Shown: positions 8,901-16,556 of the stretch, piece after piece
Position numbering within the stretch: the stretch's first letter is position 1
Layout of the letters: the number at the start of each line of letters is the position of its first letter
Source: CALVLD01 sp964467585
GTDB taxonomy: Bacteria; Bacillota; Clostridia; Christensenellales; CAG-138
NCBI GenBank assembly: GCA_964467585.1
Contig: CAYXRF010000010.1
Span: forward strand, 1 to 64,000
Reading direction: 5' to 3'
Length of the DNA stretch: 64,000 nucleotides
The notes under the pieces: generated by a model
What the model saw: only the letters and a program-made list of their open reading frames with translations
What the model was told of the DNA's origin: nothing
Database searches by the model: none
Program-made: the position numbers and the translations under genes

Positions 8901-9062
8901 GGCAATGAGCGCATTGAGGAGCTTATCCGTGCCAATCGCGGAAGCATATGCGGCGACACGCTTGCGGATGATGTTGTATTTGGTATTGCGCCCGATGCCG
9001 CATATTCAAAGGATTGGGATATCAATGGTGAGTCTGTGACGCTTGGCGTTGAAAGGATATGA
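5925..9062 (+). CDS. ileS: Isoleucyl-tRNA synthetase, long type
   Basis: 1045 residues from the ATG at 5925, preceded by AAAGGA; an upstream in-frame extension runs through the T-box terminator and is not coding. Charges tRNA-Ile with isoleucine. Class I motifs are PPTANGKPHIGHVL (HIGH) and KMSKHLGN (KMSKS-like). The editing domain follows, with TTPWTLPSN, and zinc-type CxxC pairs are visible (CPRCG, CHDCG, CKCPVCGG). The length and the PPTANGxP form fit the eukaryote-like IleRS type found in some bacteria, which is known to include enzymes tolerant of pseudomonic acid; whether this one is tolerant is unknown. Regulated by the T-box. The next gene starts 7 bp after the stop. Confidence 0.97.
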   Translation: MYKKVSTSLDFVPREKEVLDFWKENRIFEKSVELRADARPYTFYDGPPTANGKPHIGHVLTRAMKDIVPRYRTMKGYNVLRKAGWDTHGLPVELEVEKSLGLDGKEQIEQYGVLPFIQKCKESVWKYKSEWEQMSDQVGYWADMEHPYVTYTDDYIESVWWALKTIDDKGLLYKGHKIVPYCPRCGTALSSHEVAQGYKDVKEVSIFVTFPVKSMTDGTSLIAWTTTPWTLPSNVALCVNADEDYVKVELDGKRYILAKALVESVLGENTVEIEAYKGSELVGLEYEPLFDFAVNHKGKKGWRVVSDGYVTLSDGSGVVHIAPAFGVDDSRVGKAWALPFVQNVNNKGEMAGGTPWDGVNVKKADKLIIEDLRSRGKLLRELPYEHSYPFCWRCDTPLIYFAREGWFIEMTKLREKLLDFNSRINWIPESIGSGRMGNFLDNVIDWALSRERYWGTPLPVWMCHDCGHHLTVGSRAELKEHFPEVADNIELHKPMLDPLTCKCPVCGGEMHREPVVIDCWFDSGSMPFAQWHYPFENKEEFEQRYPADYISEAVDQTRGWFYTLNAIAACLFDEPAFKNCIVLGHVCDMNGKKMSKHLGNVTAPSDVLNKQGADAVRWYFYTGSAPWLPTRFSGDAVSETQRKYMGTLWNTYAFYVLYADIDEFDPTQHSLKPENLSVMDKWVLSRLNSLIKTEDEYMDSLRITEAGRELAAFADDLSNWYVRRCRERYWGSEMTPDKEAAYMTLYTVLFTMARLTAPFTPFMAEQIYQNIVRTCDNAAAESVHLCDYPLCDESYIDCELERDMDAVYNIVVLGRSARSQVNIKNRQPLSELCVQGVSPLPKMYNEIIEGELNVKSVRYVSDASEFITYRVKPQLKLLGPRYGKLLPKLNQYMQNTEGVGNMCVAAHAAGKPFVFTLESVEVSLSPDDVLVDTVKREGFSSVSDKDITVVLNTTLTDELVIEGYAREIVSKLQTMRKEAEFVVTDHIRVYCHGNERIEELIRANRGSICGDTLADDVVFGIAPDAAYSKDWDINGESVTLGVERI

Positions 9063-9069
9063 CACGCAT

Positions 9070-10098
9070 ATGAAGAAATCCGCTGTGAGGTCAATGCCGC
9101 GCATAATAGCCGCTTTGCTTGCGGGCGCGCTGCTGTTGCTTTTTGCCTTTGCGCTTTGCGGCTGCGGTGAGCGTCGAAAAAGCTATGAGGCGGGCGTTGC
9201 CGCATACGAGGCGCACGACTATTACGGCGCACGCGATTATTTCACGGCGGCAGACGGATATATGCGTTCACAGGAATATTTGGACGCGATCGCCGAGTAT
9301 GAGCGGCTTTATCTGCTTGGGGTTGATAATCTGAACAACAAGCAATATGAGCAGGCGCGGAGCTTATTCTCCGCCATAGCGGAATTTGGCAATTCGTCGG
9401 AGTATGTTGATTACATCGACGAGCTTAAGTCCTTTTACGACGACGGAGTAAGCCTCTATTCCGAAGGCGATTATGTCGCGGCGCGTGAACGGTTTGTTCA
9501 GTCCTGTGAATACGGCGCGGCGGGCGATTACATTGCAAGCATCGACAAAATGGAGGAGTTTTATCAGGCGGCAATGGCTTTGTATAACGAGCACAGATAT
9601 CAGGAGGCGATTGATGTGTTTGAGGGCATAGGTGTAAACTATCGTGACACCTACGACAAACTGACTGAGCTTTACGGGCTGCTTGAGCGCAAGAGCATAT
9701 TGCTGACCTCTTATATGGAAGCGTATTTGAAAAGCCACGCCGAGGGCGGGGACGCGATTACGTTCCCGCTTACGGACATCAACGACACAGGGTTTATGAT
9801 ATCCGACTCCGACAATGTGCTGTTCATAGGCAACACTGACGGGTTCGGTTACATCGTCTCCATATCCTTTTGGATAAGCACAGCTATTGTTGACGAGCTT
9901 GGGGACGAGGGCGTGCACGCGCTGCTTGCGCATTGCATACGCGCTCTTAATATTGACATGATGAGCTATGACGACACCCTTCTCGGCATGGATGACTATC
10001 TTTCCGGCGCGGCGACATACGGCAACTTCCGTTTTGAGCTGACGCACGATGAATCTGGCTTTATTATACTGACCGCCGTGTATATCTATGGCGATTAA
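9070..10098 (+). CDS. TPR-like repeat lipoprotein
   Basis: 342 residues from the ATG at 9070 (MKKSAVRSMPR...), with AAAGGA in the end of ileS as its likely binding site. The signal sequence ends in LCGCGERR, a lipobox with Cys at about residue 33. Residues 40-215 hold four or five degenerate TPR/Sel1-like helical hairpins with the recurring pattern Y..G...Y...DY..A...F (YEAGVAAYEAHDYYGARDYF, YDDGVSLYSEGDYVAARERF, YQAAMALYNEHRYQEAIDVF). The C-terminal 125 residues form an unrecognised domain. Probably a surface scaffold for protein interaction. It is only 7 bp from ileS and likely read through from it, although no functional link is obvious. Confidence 0.85.
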   Translation: MKKSAVRSMPRIIAALLAGALLLLFAFALCGCGERRKSYEAGVAAYEAHDYYGARDYFTAADGYMRSQEYLDAIAEYERLYLLGVDNLNNKQYEQARSLFSAIAEFGNSSEYVDYIDELKSFYDDGVSLYSEGDYVAARERFVQSCEYGAAGDYIASIDKMEEFYQAAMALYNEHRYQEAIDVFEGIGVNYRDTYDKLTELYGLLERKSILLTSYMEAYLKSHAEGGDAITFPLTDINDTGFMISDSDNVLFIGNTDGFGYIVSISFWISTAIVDELGDEGVHALLAHCIRALNIDMMSYDDTLLGMDDYLSGAATYGNFRFELTHDESGFIILTAVYIYGD

Positions 10099-10129
10099 TC
10101 TTTAGGCGCAGACCATTCGCTTTTACTTA

Positions 10130-10176
10130 AAAAAGGGCTGCGGCACAGCACAATGCGCCACAGTCCTTTTTGTTTT
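10130..10176. terminator. Intrinsic terminator between convergent genes
   Basis: AAAAAAGGGCTGCGGC, loop, GCGCCACAGTCCTTTTT. The stem is imperfect, but A- and T-tracts on both sides would serve the plus-strand lipoprotein gene and the convergent minus-strand gene. Confidence 0.65.
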
Positions 10177-10206
10177 TGTTATTTTTGCCTGCCGAGTCGG
10201 CTTTGC

Positions 10207-11565
10207 TCAGTTGAAAGAAAGCGGGGATGCATCGGGCGCGGTGTTCGTGCCAAAGGCTATCCCGAGGAAGCGGCATTCAAAGCCGGCGCGGGTGTGCGCT
10301 ACAACCGTTCCATCGTTTTTTAGTATGAACGAACCGACGCCGTTTGCAATGTCGGCTGCATACACGGCGTTTGCGGTGATAAGCTCAGCATTTCCGTCAA
10401 TTGGAAGATAGTATGCCTCACCCTCCCTGTTGATGTAAATTACGGCAGCATCGCTTGCAAACACCTTTACAGCATCGTTAACCTGCGGAATTGCCGCCGC
10501 GGCAAAATCACCGTATTGTTGGGAATATTCGGGTGTGAAGCTAAACAGTGCAACAGCGCCTTCGCCCGTGAGCGCCGCAACAGTCGGATACCCTCCCATA
10601 TAGGAGTAGTCAATGTCAACAACGTTTTGCATCGCGGCGCTGCCAAAGCTCAGCTCATCCGACAAAACGGTGTAAGCGGAATCATTATAGCATCGTACAA
10701 TATACATAGTGCCGTCCGTTTTAACGACAAACACGTTGAAGCGTGCGGACTGTGCCATTTTTACATCATCGCAAACCTTATTAAGCTGACGGGTGCGAAT
10801 ATCAAACAGATAAAGCGAATTGTCGTTGGTGACTATTGTTGCGGTGTACCAATCCACGGTGATATTCCTGACGTTTCCGTTAAGCCTTCCGTCATCAATT
10901 TGACGCATGACAGTATAGCTGCCGTCTGTGGGAACCTCCGTAAGGTAGTTGTCATACAGATGATCAAAATAGAATATCTCCCCCGCCTTGGTGTATATGA
11001 ACAAAGGGGAGTTGCTGCCTGTAACCACAAAATCCACCTCGCCGACAGGTATCGCATAGGGCTTCCACAGGTTGATATCCTCCTTTGCCAAATTGACGGC
11101 AAGGCATCCCGCCGCAAACAGCGTGTTGTCATTTGTTATGTACAGAAGCATTGTATATTTTCTGCCGATATCGGTGCCATAGGAGGCAAAGCCTGCCCAA
11201 CGAACGTCCCTTGCAATCTCAACGGGAGTGTATGCGTCATACATTTCGCCTGTGCCCAGCCCCACGCCGCCATTGTAGCCCCATGTGTAGAGTACGCCTT
11301 GGGGTGAAACATATGCGTATGCATCGCTGCTTTGGGACGCAAGCATTGCGTTTTCAATGCCCTCAACAGGTGCGCCCGCCGCATTGTCTGAGGGTGCGTC
11401 CGTTTTTGCTGCGTCTGTATTTTGAACCTCCGTCGGTTCTGCCGCATTGTTCTGCGGCTCAGCCTTTGCAGCGGTCTGCGTGCAGGCGCAAAGCGTTGAA
11501 ACAAGCATTGCGGCGCACAGCAGCAGCGTTACCGCCGCAAGTGATTTTTTGATGATTTGCTTCAT
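10207..11565 (-). CDS. RCC1-like beta-propeller lipoprotein
   Basis: 452 residues. The signal peptide ends in STLCACTQ (lipobox), followed by a Glu/Ala/Asp/Thr-rich linker to about residue 65. The mature part begins with an RCC1-type blade (YVSPQGVLYTWGYNGGVGLG, then YTPVEIARDV), and weaker blade-like repeats follow, each with a variant of the D(N/G)TL(F/Y) strand (TNDNTLFAAG, TNDNSLYLFD, TDGTMYIVR, KNDGTVVAH). Such domains act as interaction platforms; no catalytic residues are seen. GGAGAAG lies 6 bp before the ATG. It sits 85 bp downstream of the amidase-domain gene on the same strand but differs from it in base composition. Confidence 0.82.
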   Translation of the reverse strand: MKQIIKKSLAAVTLLLCAAMLVSTLCACTQTAAKAEPQNNAAEPTEVQNTDAAKTDAPSDNAAGAPVEGIENAMLASQSSDAYAYVSPQGVLYTWGYNGGVGLGTGEMYDAYTPVEIARDVRWAGFASYGTDIGRKYTMLLYITNDNTLFAAGCLAVNLAKEDINLWKPYAIPVGEVDFVVTGSNSPLFIYTKAGEIFYFDHLYDNYLTEVPTDGSYTVMRQIDDGRLNGNVRNITVDWYTATIVTNDNSLYLFDIRTRQLNKVCDDVKMAQSARFNVFVVKTDGTMYIVRCYNDSAYTVLSDELSFGSAAMQNVVDIDYSYMGGYPTVAALTGEGAVALFSFTPEYSQQYGDFAAAAIPQVNDAVKVFASDAAVIYINREGEAYYLPIDGNAELITANAVYAADIANGVGSFILKNDGTVVAHTRAGFECRFLGIAFGTNTAPDASPLSFN

Positions 11566-11650
11566 TTTTTCTTCTCCAATCTTAGATTAAAAGTATCCGC
11601 GAATATCAAAAAAGCGGATTGAACTCGAACCAAGTATGAGGTAGCACGTA

Positions 11651-12880
11651 TTATATATAGTATCCTTCCAACGAACATTGGCTCATATATGATTGAGCAT
11701 CATGTTGACATATGTATGCACAATCTATTGCAGGTTTATACTGAGTAATGATTGCGGAGTGTGTCCATGAACCACTATCTCCATTATAGAATTGCACAAT
11801 ATCACCATAGCGTACCGTTGTATTTGTAAGTGTTGCTGGGTATGATGAACCTTGATATGCATTTACGCTATATATACCATCAGATGCCGTTGCACCTGCA
11901 TTTAGATACAATCCGAGATTCGCAACCGCAGCCCATGAATAACTATATGTTGAATTGGGGGTGGCTGTACTGTAATAAAACCACTTATCTGCTCCATTAT
12001 AACCGGAATACCCAGTAGTATCAAATGGAATGCCTGCGCCTAGATTCATACATACTGATACATAGTTGGTACAGTCATGATAAAATTGTGAGTATGGAGA
12101 TGGATATGAGTAACTATACCCACCATTAGCGTTCCACGTTGACGATATCGGTGCAACATGGTTTAATGCCCAGTTCACTGCACCCGTGGCGTTGTAATAT
12201 GTTATTGTGCGCGTTCCTGTAATCAATTCTGAATAGCAATCATCCTCATGAGTTGAGGATGTTCTTTGATTTATATCTCTGCTACCTACTAAATCGGCTG
12301 CAATTAAAGAAATATTACGTTCCCTTTCCATTGCGTTCTCGACAGAATGTATTTCATCCAGCCAAAATGCAACGTCAAAATCAGATAGGTATTCCCTGCC
12401 AATAATCTCCCATCCATATCCTTCGTTTCTTAGATAGATATGATATATTTCGCCCGTTCCAGACTTAATATCTTGGGATGAAATGTATTCAAACTCACAC
12501 TGTACACAAGTGTAGACATCAGCAAAGGTATCATCGATTGAAACATAGTTATGTGAATAACTCAGTTTATCGATTGAAAAGCGTTGATCATCACTGCAAG
12601 CTAACATCATTCTAACATACGAGGAAACCATGCACTTCTCTGTTTGCTGAAAAATTGGTGCTTCTTTTGACTGATGTTTTAGATACGTGCCGATACTATC
12701 CAATGGTATTGTCAACTGTGCAATTGAGTCATATTTTGACGAGATATACTGCTCAATCACGTCCTCAACATTAGAATAGTCATCGGTGACCACGGCATTC
12801 GTACTTGAAACCGTCAAGGAACCTTGAAAAGTTAAAGCAATTAGGCATAAGACTGATACCATAAATTTTGCAGAATGCAT
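11651..12880 (-). CDS. Secreted protein with putative amidase domain (Amidase_6-like)
   Basis: 409 residues. The signal peptide is MHSAKFMVSVLCLIALTFQG followed by a polar region. The C-terminal half (about 220-400) has the hallmarks of the putative amidase domain PF12671: YNATGAVNWALNHV, then FYHDCTNYVSVCMNLGAGIP with a probable nucleophilic Cys in DCTNYVS, and GDIVQFYNGDSGSWTHSAI with a histidine in the NlpC/P60-like position. Such domains are predicted to act on cell-wall peptides or lantibiotic-like substrates. The N-terminal 200 residues are a separate secreted domain of unknown role. The gene is visibly more AT-rich than its neighbours, suggesting horizontal acquisition. GAGGTGAT precedes the ATG. 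Confidence 0.85.
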   Translation of the reverse strand: MHSAKFMVSVLCLIALTFQGSLTVSSTNAVVTDDYSNVEDVIEQYISSKYDSIAQLTIPLDSIGTYLKHQSKEAPIFQQTEKCMVSSYVRMMLACSDDQRFSIDKLSYSHNYVSIDDTFADVYTCVQCEFEYISSQDIKSGTGEIYHIYLRNEGYGWEIIGREYLSDFDVAFWLDEIHSVENAMERERNISLIAADLVGSRDINQRTSSTHEDDCYSELITGTRTITYYNATGAVNWALNHVAPISSTWNANGGYSYSYPSPYSQFYHDCTNYVSVCMNLGAGIPFDTTGYSGYNGADKWFYYSTATPNSTYSYSWAAVANLGLYLNAGATASDGIYSVNAYQGSSYPATLTNTTVRYGDIVQFYNGDSGSWTHSAIITQYKPAIDCAYICQHDAQSYMSQCSLEGYYI

Positions 12881-12902
12881 AAAGTATCACCTCATCATTA
12901 AT

Positions 12903-12930
12903 AGTATACATAACATTCTTGAAATGTAAA
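12903..12930 (-). promoter_or_regulatory. Promoter of the amidase-domain gene
   Basis: Minus-strand TTTACA (12930-12925), 16-bp spacer, TATACT (12908-12903), 22 bp before the start codon. The rest of the 328-bp gap to the M42 genes (12931-13108) is AT-rich and shows no gene. Confidence 0.7.
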
Positions 12931-13108
12931 GCGGCAAAATGTAAACATTTTTTAACTATTATCGCATTACAATGCTCATTGTGTTCATAATGTCGATTTT
13001 TTTCGAGTTTGTCACATTCAAAATAGAATCTTCCATCGCGCTTAATCCCATTTATATGCACCAATATATAAGTTATTGACTATTTTGTTTATATCTTATT
13101 CTTGCGGT

Positions 13109-13137
13109 TTGTTCTTGCGTACAGATTATGCTATAAT
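13109..13137 (+). promoter_or_regulatory. Promoter of the M42 aminopeptidase operon
   Basis: TTGTTC (13109-13114), 17-bp spacer, TATAAT (13132-13137), 71 bp before the first start codon. Confidence 0.65.
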
Positions 13138-13208
13138 GGGCTGACAGCATATGCGCGGCAGTGCTTTTCGATTTTTTCGGGAACGCCGCGCAAAAGAAAG
13201 GAGCAATA

Positions 13209-14261
13209 ATGGACATTATCAATGTGATAACGGAGCTTGTGACCGCCGCGGGCGTAACGGGCTTTGAGGACGACGCCGGACACGGCGGAGGCGAAGCCGC
13301 CGCAGTCGCCAAGCTGTTTCGTGAGTACACGAACGACGTTTGGCAGGATGTGAACGGCAATGTTTACGCAAGGGTCGGCACAGGCGCGCCCACTCTGCTT
13401 GTTATGGCGCACATGGACGAGATTGGCATGGCGGTTAACGGCATTGAGGAAAACGGTATGCTTCGCATAGTATCCGTTGCGGGCGTTGACCCGAGAGTGC
13501 TGCCCGGCAGTGAGGTTCGCGTCTGCGGCAAGCGTGAGCTGCGCGGCATAGTGGGCGCGGTTCCTCCTCATCTTTTGACCTCAAACGAGGACGCCTACAA
13601 GATGGAGGATCTTACTGTGGACGTCGGCTTGCCGTACGACACGGTTGTCTCACTTGTATCCGTGGGGGATAGGGTGACTTTTAAGCCCGAAAAGCCCTTG
13701 GAGCTTAAAAACGGTCTTCTCTCATCAAAGTCACTTGACGACAGAGGGCTTGTTGCGGCTGAAATCGTCTGCCTTGAGCTTTTGAAAAAGCGTCGTTATA
13801 ACTGCACCGTGGTTATGTGCGCCTCCGTCAATGAGGAAAAGACCGGGCTTGGCGCAACAACGGGCGCATATTCCGTTGAGCCGGACATGGCGATTGTTAT
13901 GGATGTGACGCACGGCAAGTCCGCCTGTCTTGCGGATGCGCTTCCGCTTGACAAGCTTGAGATAACCTGCGGTCCGAACATCCACCCCAAAATGTTTTCT
14001 CAGCTTTGCGACACGGCAAAGTCGCTGGGCATCGGATATGAGGTTGACGCCTGCATGGGGCGCACCGGCACGGACGCGACTGACGTTCAGGTTTCACGCG
14101 GGGGGATACCCACGGGACTGATTTCTCCGCCGCTGCGCTATATGCACACCAATGTTGAAACAATTTCGATTGATACTCTTAACAACTGCGGCAGGATGCT
14201 TGCAGAGTTTATCACCTCGATAGATGATGATTGGAGGGAAAAGCTATGCTTAGACGATTGA
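13209..14261 (+). CDS. M42 family metallopeptidase (first of three)
   Basis: 350 residues from the ATG at 13209 (GAAAGGAG upstream). M42 enzymes are di-zinc (or di-cobalt) aminopeptidases or glucanase-like proteins that form dodecameric tetrahedral shells and trim peptides in the cytosol. Metal ligands and catalytic residues are visible in order: MAHMDEIGM (His), SLDDRG (bridging Asp), VNEEKTGLG (catalytic Glu plus ligand Glu), VMDVTHG (Asp), and YMHTNVE (His). It overlaps the second M42 gene by 16 bp, so the three form one operon. Confidence 0.93.
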   Translation: MDIINVITELVTAAGVTGFEDDAGHGGGEAAAVAKLFREYTNDVWQDVNGNVYARVGTGAPTLLVMAHMDEIGMAVNGIEENGMLRIVSVAGVDPRVLPGSEVRVCGKRELRGIVGAVPPHLLTSNEDAYKMEDLTVDVGLPYDTVVSLVSVGDRVTFKPEKPLELKNGLLSSKSLDDRGLVAAEIVCLELLKKRRYNCTVVMCASVNEEKTGLGATTGAYSVEPDMAIVMDVTHGKSACLADALPLDKLEITCGPNIHPKMFSQLCDTAKSLGIGYEVDACMGRTGTDATDVQVSRGGIPTGLISPPLRYMHTNVETISIDTLNNCGRMLAEFITSIDDDWREKLCLDD

Positions 14262-15295
14262 ACGAAACGTGTTTGGAGGCTCTTTCCAATCTGCACGGTG
14301 TTTCCGGCGACGAGGGAGCCGTCCGCAAATACATAAAAGAGGCAGTCGCCTGCTGCGGCGGAGATATCCGCACCGACACAATGGGCAATCTTTATGTCCA
14401 CAAAAAAAAGGAGGGCAAGCCTGTTGTTATGGTTTGCGCTCACATGGATGAGGTTGGGCTGCTTGTTACCAAAATACGGGACGATGGCGAGCTTGAGTAT
14501 TCTCCCTGCGGCATCGACCCGCGAGTTATGCCCGGCAGACGCGTTGAAATAGGCAAGGATAACGTGGCGGGCGTGATTGGCAGCAAGGCTATTCACCGTC
14601 AGAGTGCGGACGAGTTCAAAAAAAGCATCAAGCACAGCGCGCTTACAATCGACATAGGCGCAAAGGATAAGGCGGACGCCGAAAAGTATGTTCATGTTGG
14701 CGACTATGCCTGCTTTACAACCACATTCTCCGAATTTGGCGAGGGGCTTATGATGGGCAAGGCGCTTGACGACCGTGTTGGCTGCGCCGCGATAATCGAG
14801 CTTTTGAAAAACGATTACGAATGCGACTTCTACGGCGTCTTTACCGTGCAGGAGGAGGTTGGCACGCGTGGCGCCACGATTGCCGCATACAATGTCAAGC
14901 CTGATATCTGCATAGTTATGGAGGGCACGACAGCCAACGATATGCCCGACACCAAGGGTCATCAATGCGTTACACGCGTTGGCAAGGGTCCCGCGATATC
15001 GTTCATGGACAGGGGGACGGTTGTTCGTCCACAGATGTTTGACGCAATGCGCTCCGCCGCAAAGGAAGCGGGCATTGTCTATCAGCTTCGTCAGGGCGCC
15101 AATGGCGGCACCGACGCGGGCGCGGTGCATAAGGCAGTGGGCGGCTGCTTTGCGGGCGGCATATCCGTGCCGTGCAGATACATACATTCCGCCACAAGCG
15201 TCGCCTCCGTTTCGGATTTTGAAAACGCCGTCGCGCTTGCGGACGCATTTCTTGCACAACAAAAATTCTTGGAGGTGTTGAACTATGACAGATAA
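14246..15295 (+). CDS. M42 family metallopeptidase (second of three)
   Basis: 349 residues. Starts at ATG 14246, with GGAGGG (14233-14238) inside the previous gene. The complete M42 active site is present: CAHMDEVGLL, KALDDRVGC, TVQEEVGTRG, VMEGTTAND and YIHSATSV. Here the ligand in the VMD position is Glu (VMEG), as in many TET-type M42 peptidases, whereas the first gene has Asp. Different metal-site and pocket residues among the three suggest different substrate preferences, as with TET paralogues that co-assemble in archaea. Overlaps the third gene by 11 bp. Confidence 0.93.
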   Translation: MLRRLNETCLEALSNLHGVSGDEGAVRKYIKEAVACCGGDIRTDTMGNLYVHKKKEGKPVVMVCAHMDEVGLLVTKIRDDGELEYSPCGIDPRVMPGRRVEIGKDNVAGVIGSKAIHRQSADEFKKSIKHSALTIDIGAKDKADAEKYVHVGDYACFTTTFSEFGEGLMMGKALDDRVGCAAIIELLKNDYECDFYGVFTVQEEVGTRGATIAAYNVKPDICIVMEGTTANDMPDTKGHQCVTRVGKGPAISFMDRGTVVRPQMFDAMRSAAKEAGIVYQLRQGANGGTDAGAVHKAVGGCFAGGISVPCRYIHSATSVASVSDFENAVALADAFLAQQKFLEVLNYDR

Positions 15296-16301
15296 TTATA
15301 ACGAATTCAAGACAATGCTCCGTGAGCTGCTTGCGGCTTACGGTCCCACCGGACGTGAGGAAAAAGCGGCGGAGGTGTTGAAAAAATATCTTGCGCCATA
15401 CGTTGACGAGATGTACACAGATCCTCTCGGCAATCTGATCGGGTACAAAAAGGGAAGCAGCGGCAAAAAGGTTATGCTTTCCGCGCACATGGATCAGATT
15501 GGAATGATTGTGCTTGACATTGACGACAATGGCTTTTTGCGCTTTGCACCCGTTGGGGGGCTTAACCCTGCGATAACCGTTGCCCGCGATGTTGTGTTTG
15601 AAAACGGCACACGCGGCGTCACATTTTATGAGACAAAAAAGGATACCGCAGCAACCGCGAAGCTGCCCGATATGTTCATCGACATAGGCTGCTCCACGCG
15701 TGAAGAAGCGGAGGCACACGTTTCAATAGGCGATATCTGCGTTTACGGCTCTCACTTTTTGGATATGGGCAGCCGCGCCGCCTGCGGAGCGATGGATGAT
15801 CGCGTATGCTGCGCCATAATACTTGAGGCGTTAAAAACAATGGATACCGAGCATGACCTTTACGTTGTGTTCACCACTCAGGAGGAGGTAGGCTGCCGCG
15901 GAGGAACCGCAGCAGGCTATTCGGTCAACCCCGATTTTTCGATAAATCTTGACGTTACGCTGACCGGCGACACTCCCGAAGCAATGCGTATGCCAATGAA
16001 GCTGGGATACGGTCCCACGATTAAATACATGGATTCAAGCGCCGTTTACACCCGCTCGATTGTTGAATTTATGCACAGCGTTGCGGACAAAAACGGCATC
16101 AAGGTGCAGAATGAGATTTTGCGTGCGGGCGGCACCGACGGCGGCCCGATACAGCGCACACGCGGCGGCATTGCAGCAGGCTGCATAAGCGTTGCAACGC
16201 GCTATGTACATTCTCCCGTTGAAACGGTTGACCTTGGCGATTGTATTGAATCCGCAAGGTTTATCAACGCGTTGTTTGCGGAAGGCGAGCTTCCCGTTTA
16301 A
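15285..16301 (+). CDS. M42 family metallopeptidase (third of three)
   Basis: 338 residues. CTTGGAGGTG precedes the ATG. Active-site motifs are SAHMDQIGMI, GAMDDRVCC, TTQEEVGCRG, NLDVTLTGD and YVHSPVETV. The sequence TQEEVGCRGG and the final HSPVE pattern place it firmly in M42. It ends the operon, with an intrinsic terminator 35 bp later. With its two paralogues it probably processes short peptides for amino-acid fermentation (inference). Confidence 0.93.
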   Translation: MTDNYNEFKTMLRELLAAYGPTGREEKAAEVLKKYLAPYVDEMYTDPLGNLIGYKKGSSGKKVMLSAHMDQIGMIVLDIDDNGFLRFAPVGGLNPAITVARDVVFENGTRGVTFYETKKDTAATAKLPDMFIDIGCSTREEAEAHVSIGDICVYGSHFLDMGSRAACGAMDDRVCCAIILEALKTMDTEHDLYVVFTTQEEVGCRGGTAAGYSVNPDFSINLDVTLTGDTPEAMRMPMKLGYGPTIKYMDSSAVYTRSIVEFMHSVADKNGIKVQNEILRAGGTDGGPIQRTRGGIAAGCISVATRYVHSPVETVDLGDCIESARFINALFAEGELPV

Positions 16302-16333
16302 AAAACATCAACGTCATTTAATTTTGTAAATGA

Positions 16334-16370
16334 AACGGAGCACCGTGATTTTCGGCGCTCCGTTCCTTTG
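16334..16370 (+). terminator. Terminator of the M42 operon
   Basis: AACGGAGCaCCG, loop TGATTTT, CGGCGCTCCGTT then CCTTTGACTTT. It sits between convergent transcripts. Confidence 0.75.
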
Positions 16371-16383
16371 ACTTTATCAGGTT

Positions 16384-16512
16384 TTACCAGTCGATACTGA
16401 TATTGTTGAACAAGCTGCTTGCTGATACCTCGTTGTCGCCGCCAAAATCATTGGTGGAATCAATAACGTCAAAGCTCTGCTTTTCAATCGTGGGCTCTTC
16501 GAACTTTTTCAT
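16384..16512 (-). CDS. 42-residue acidic peptide (MKKFEEPxIE type)
   Basis: The peptide begins MKKFEEPTIEKQSFDV and ends in SLFNNISIDW. The ATG at 16512 is preceded by AAGGAGG at ideal spacing, which makes translation very likely. Short peptides with the opening MKK(F/Y)E(E/K/T)P.(I/L)E are common near secretion or peptide-modification genes in gut Clostridia, and many are suspected precursors, but I see no modification enzyme here. It follows the MucBP-like gene on the same strand with a 44-bp gap. Function unknown; a role as a precursor or signalling peptide is speculation. Confidence 0.6.
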   Translation of the reverse strand: MKKFEEPTIEKQSFDVIDSTNDFGGDNEVSASSLFNNISIDW

Positions 16513-16556
16513 AGCTTAAAACCTCCTTCATTGTTTTTGTTGCAGTGTGCGGCGCT

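Noticed and set aside
14138..15262. 374-codon minus-strand frame across the second M42 gene
   Set aside because: Antisense shadow; the sense frame has every M42 active-site residue.
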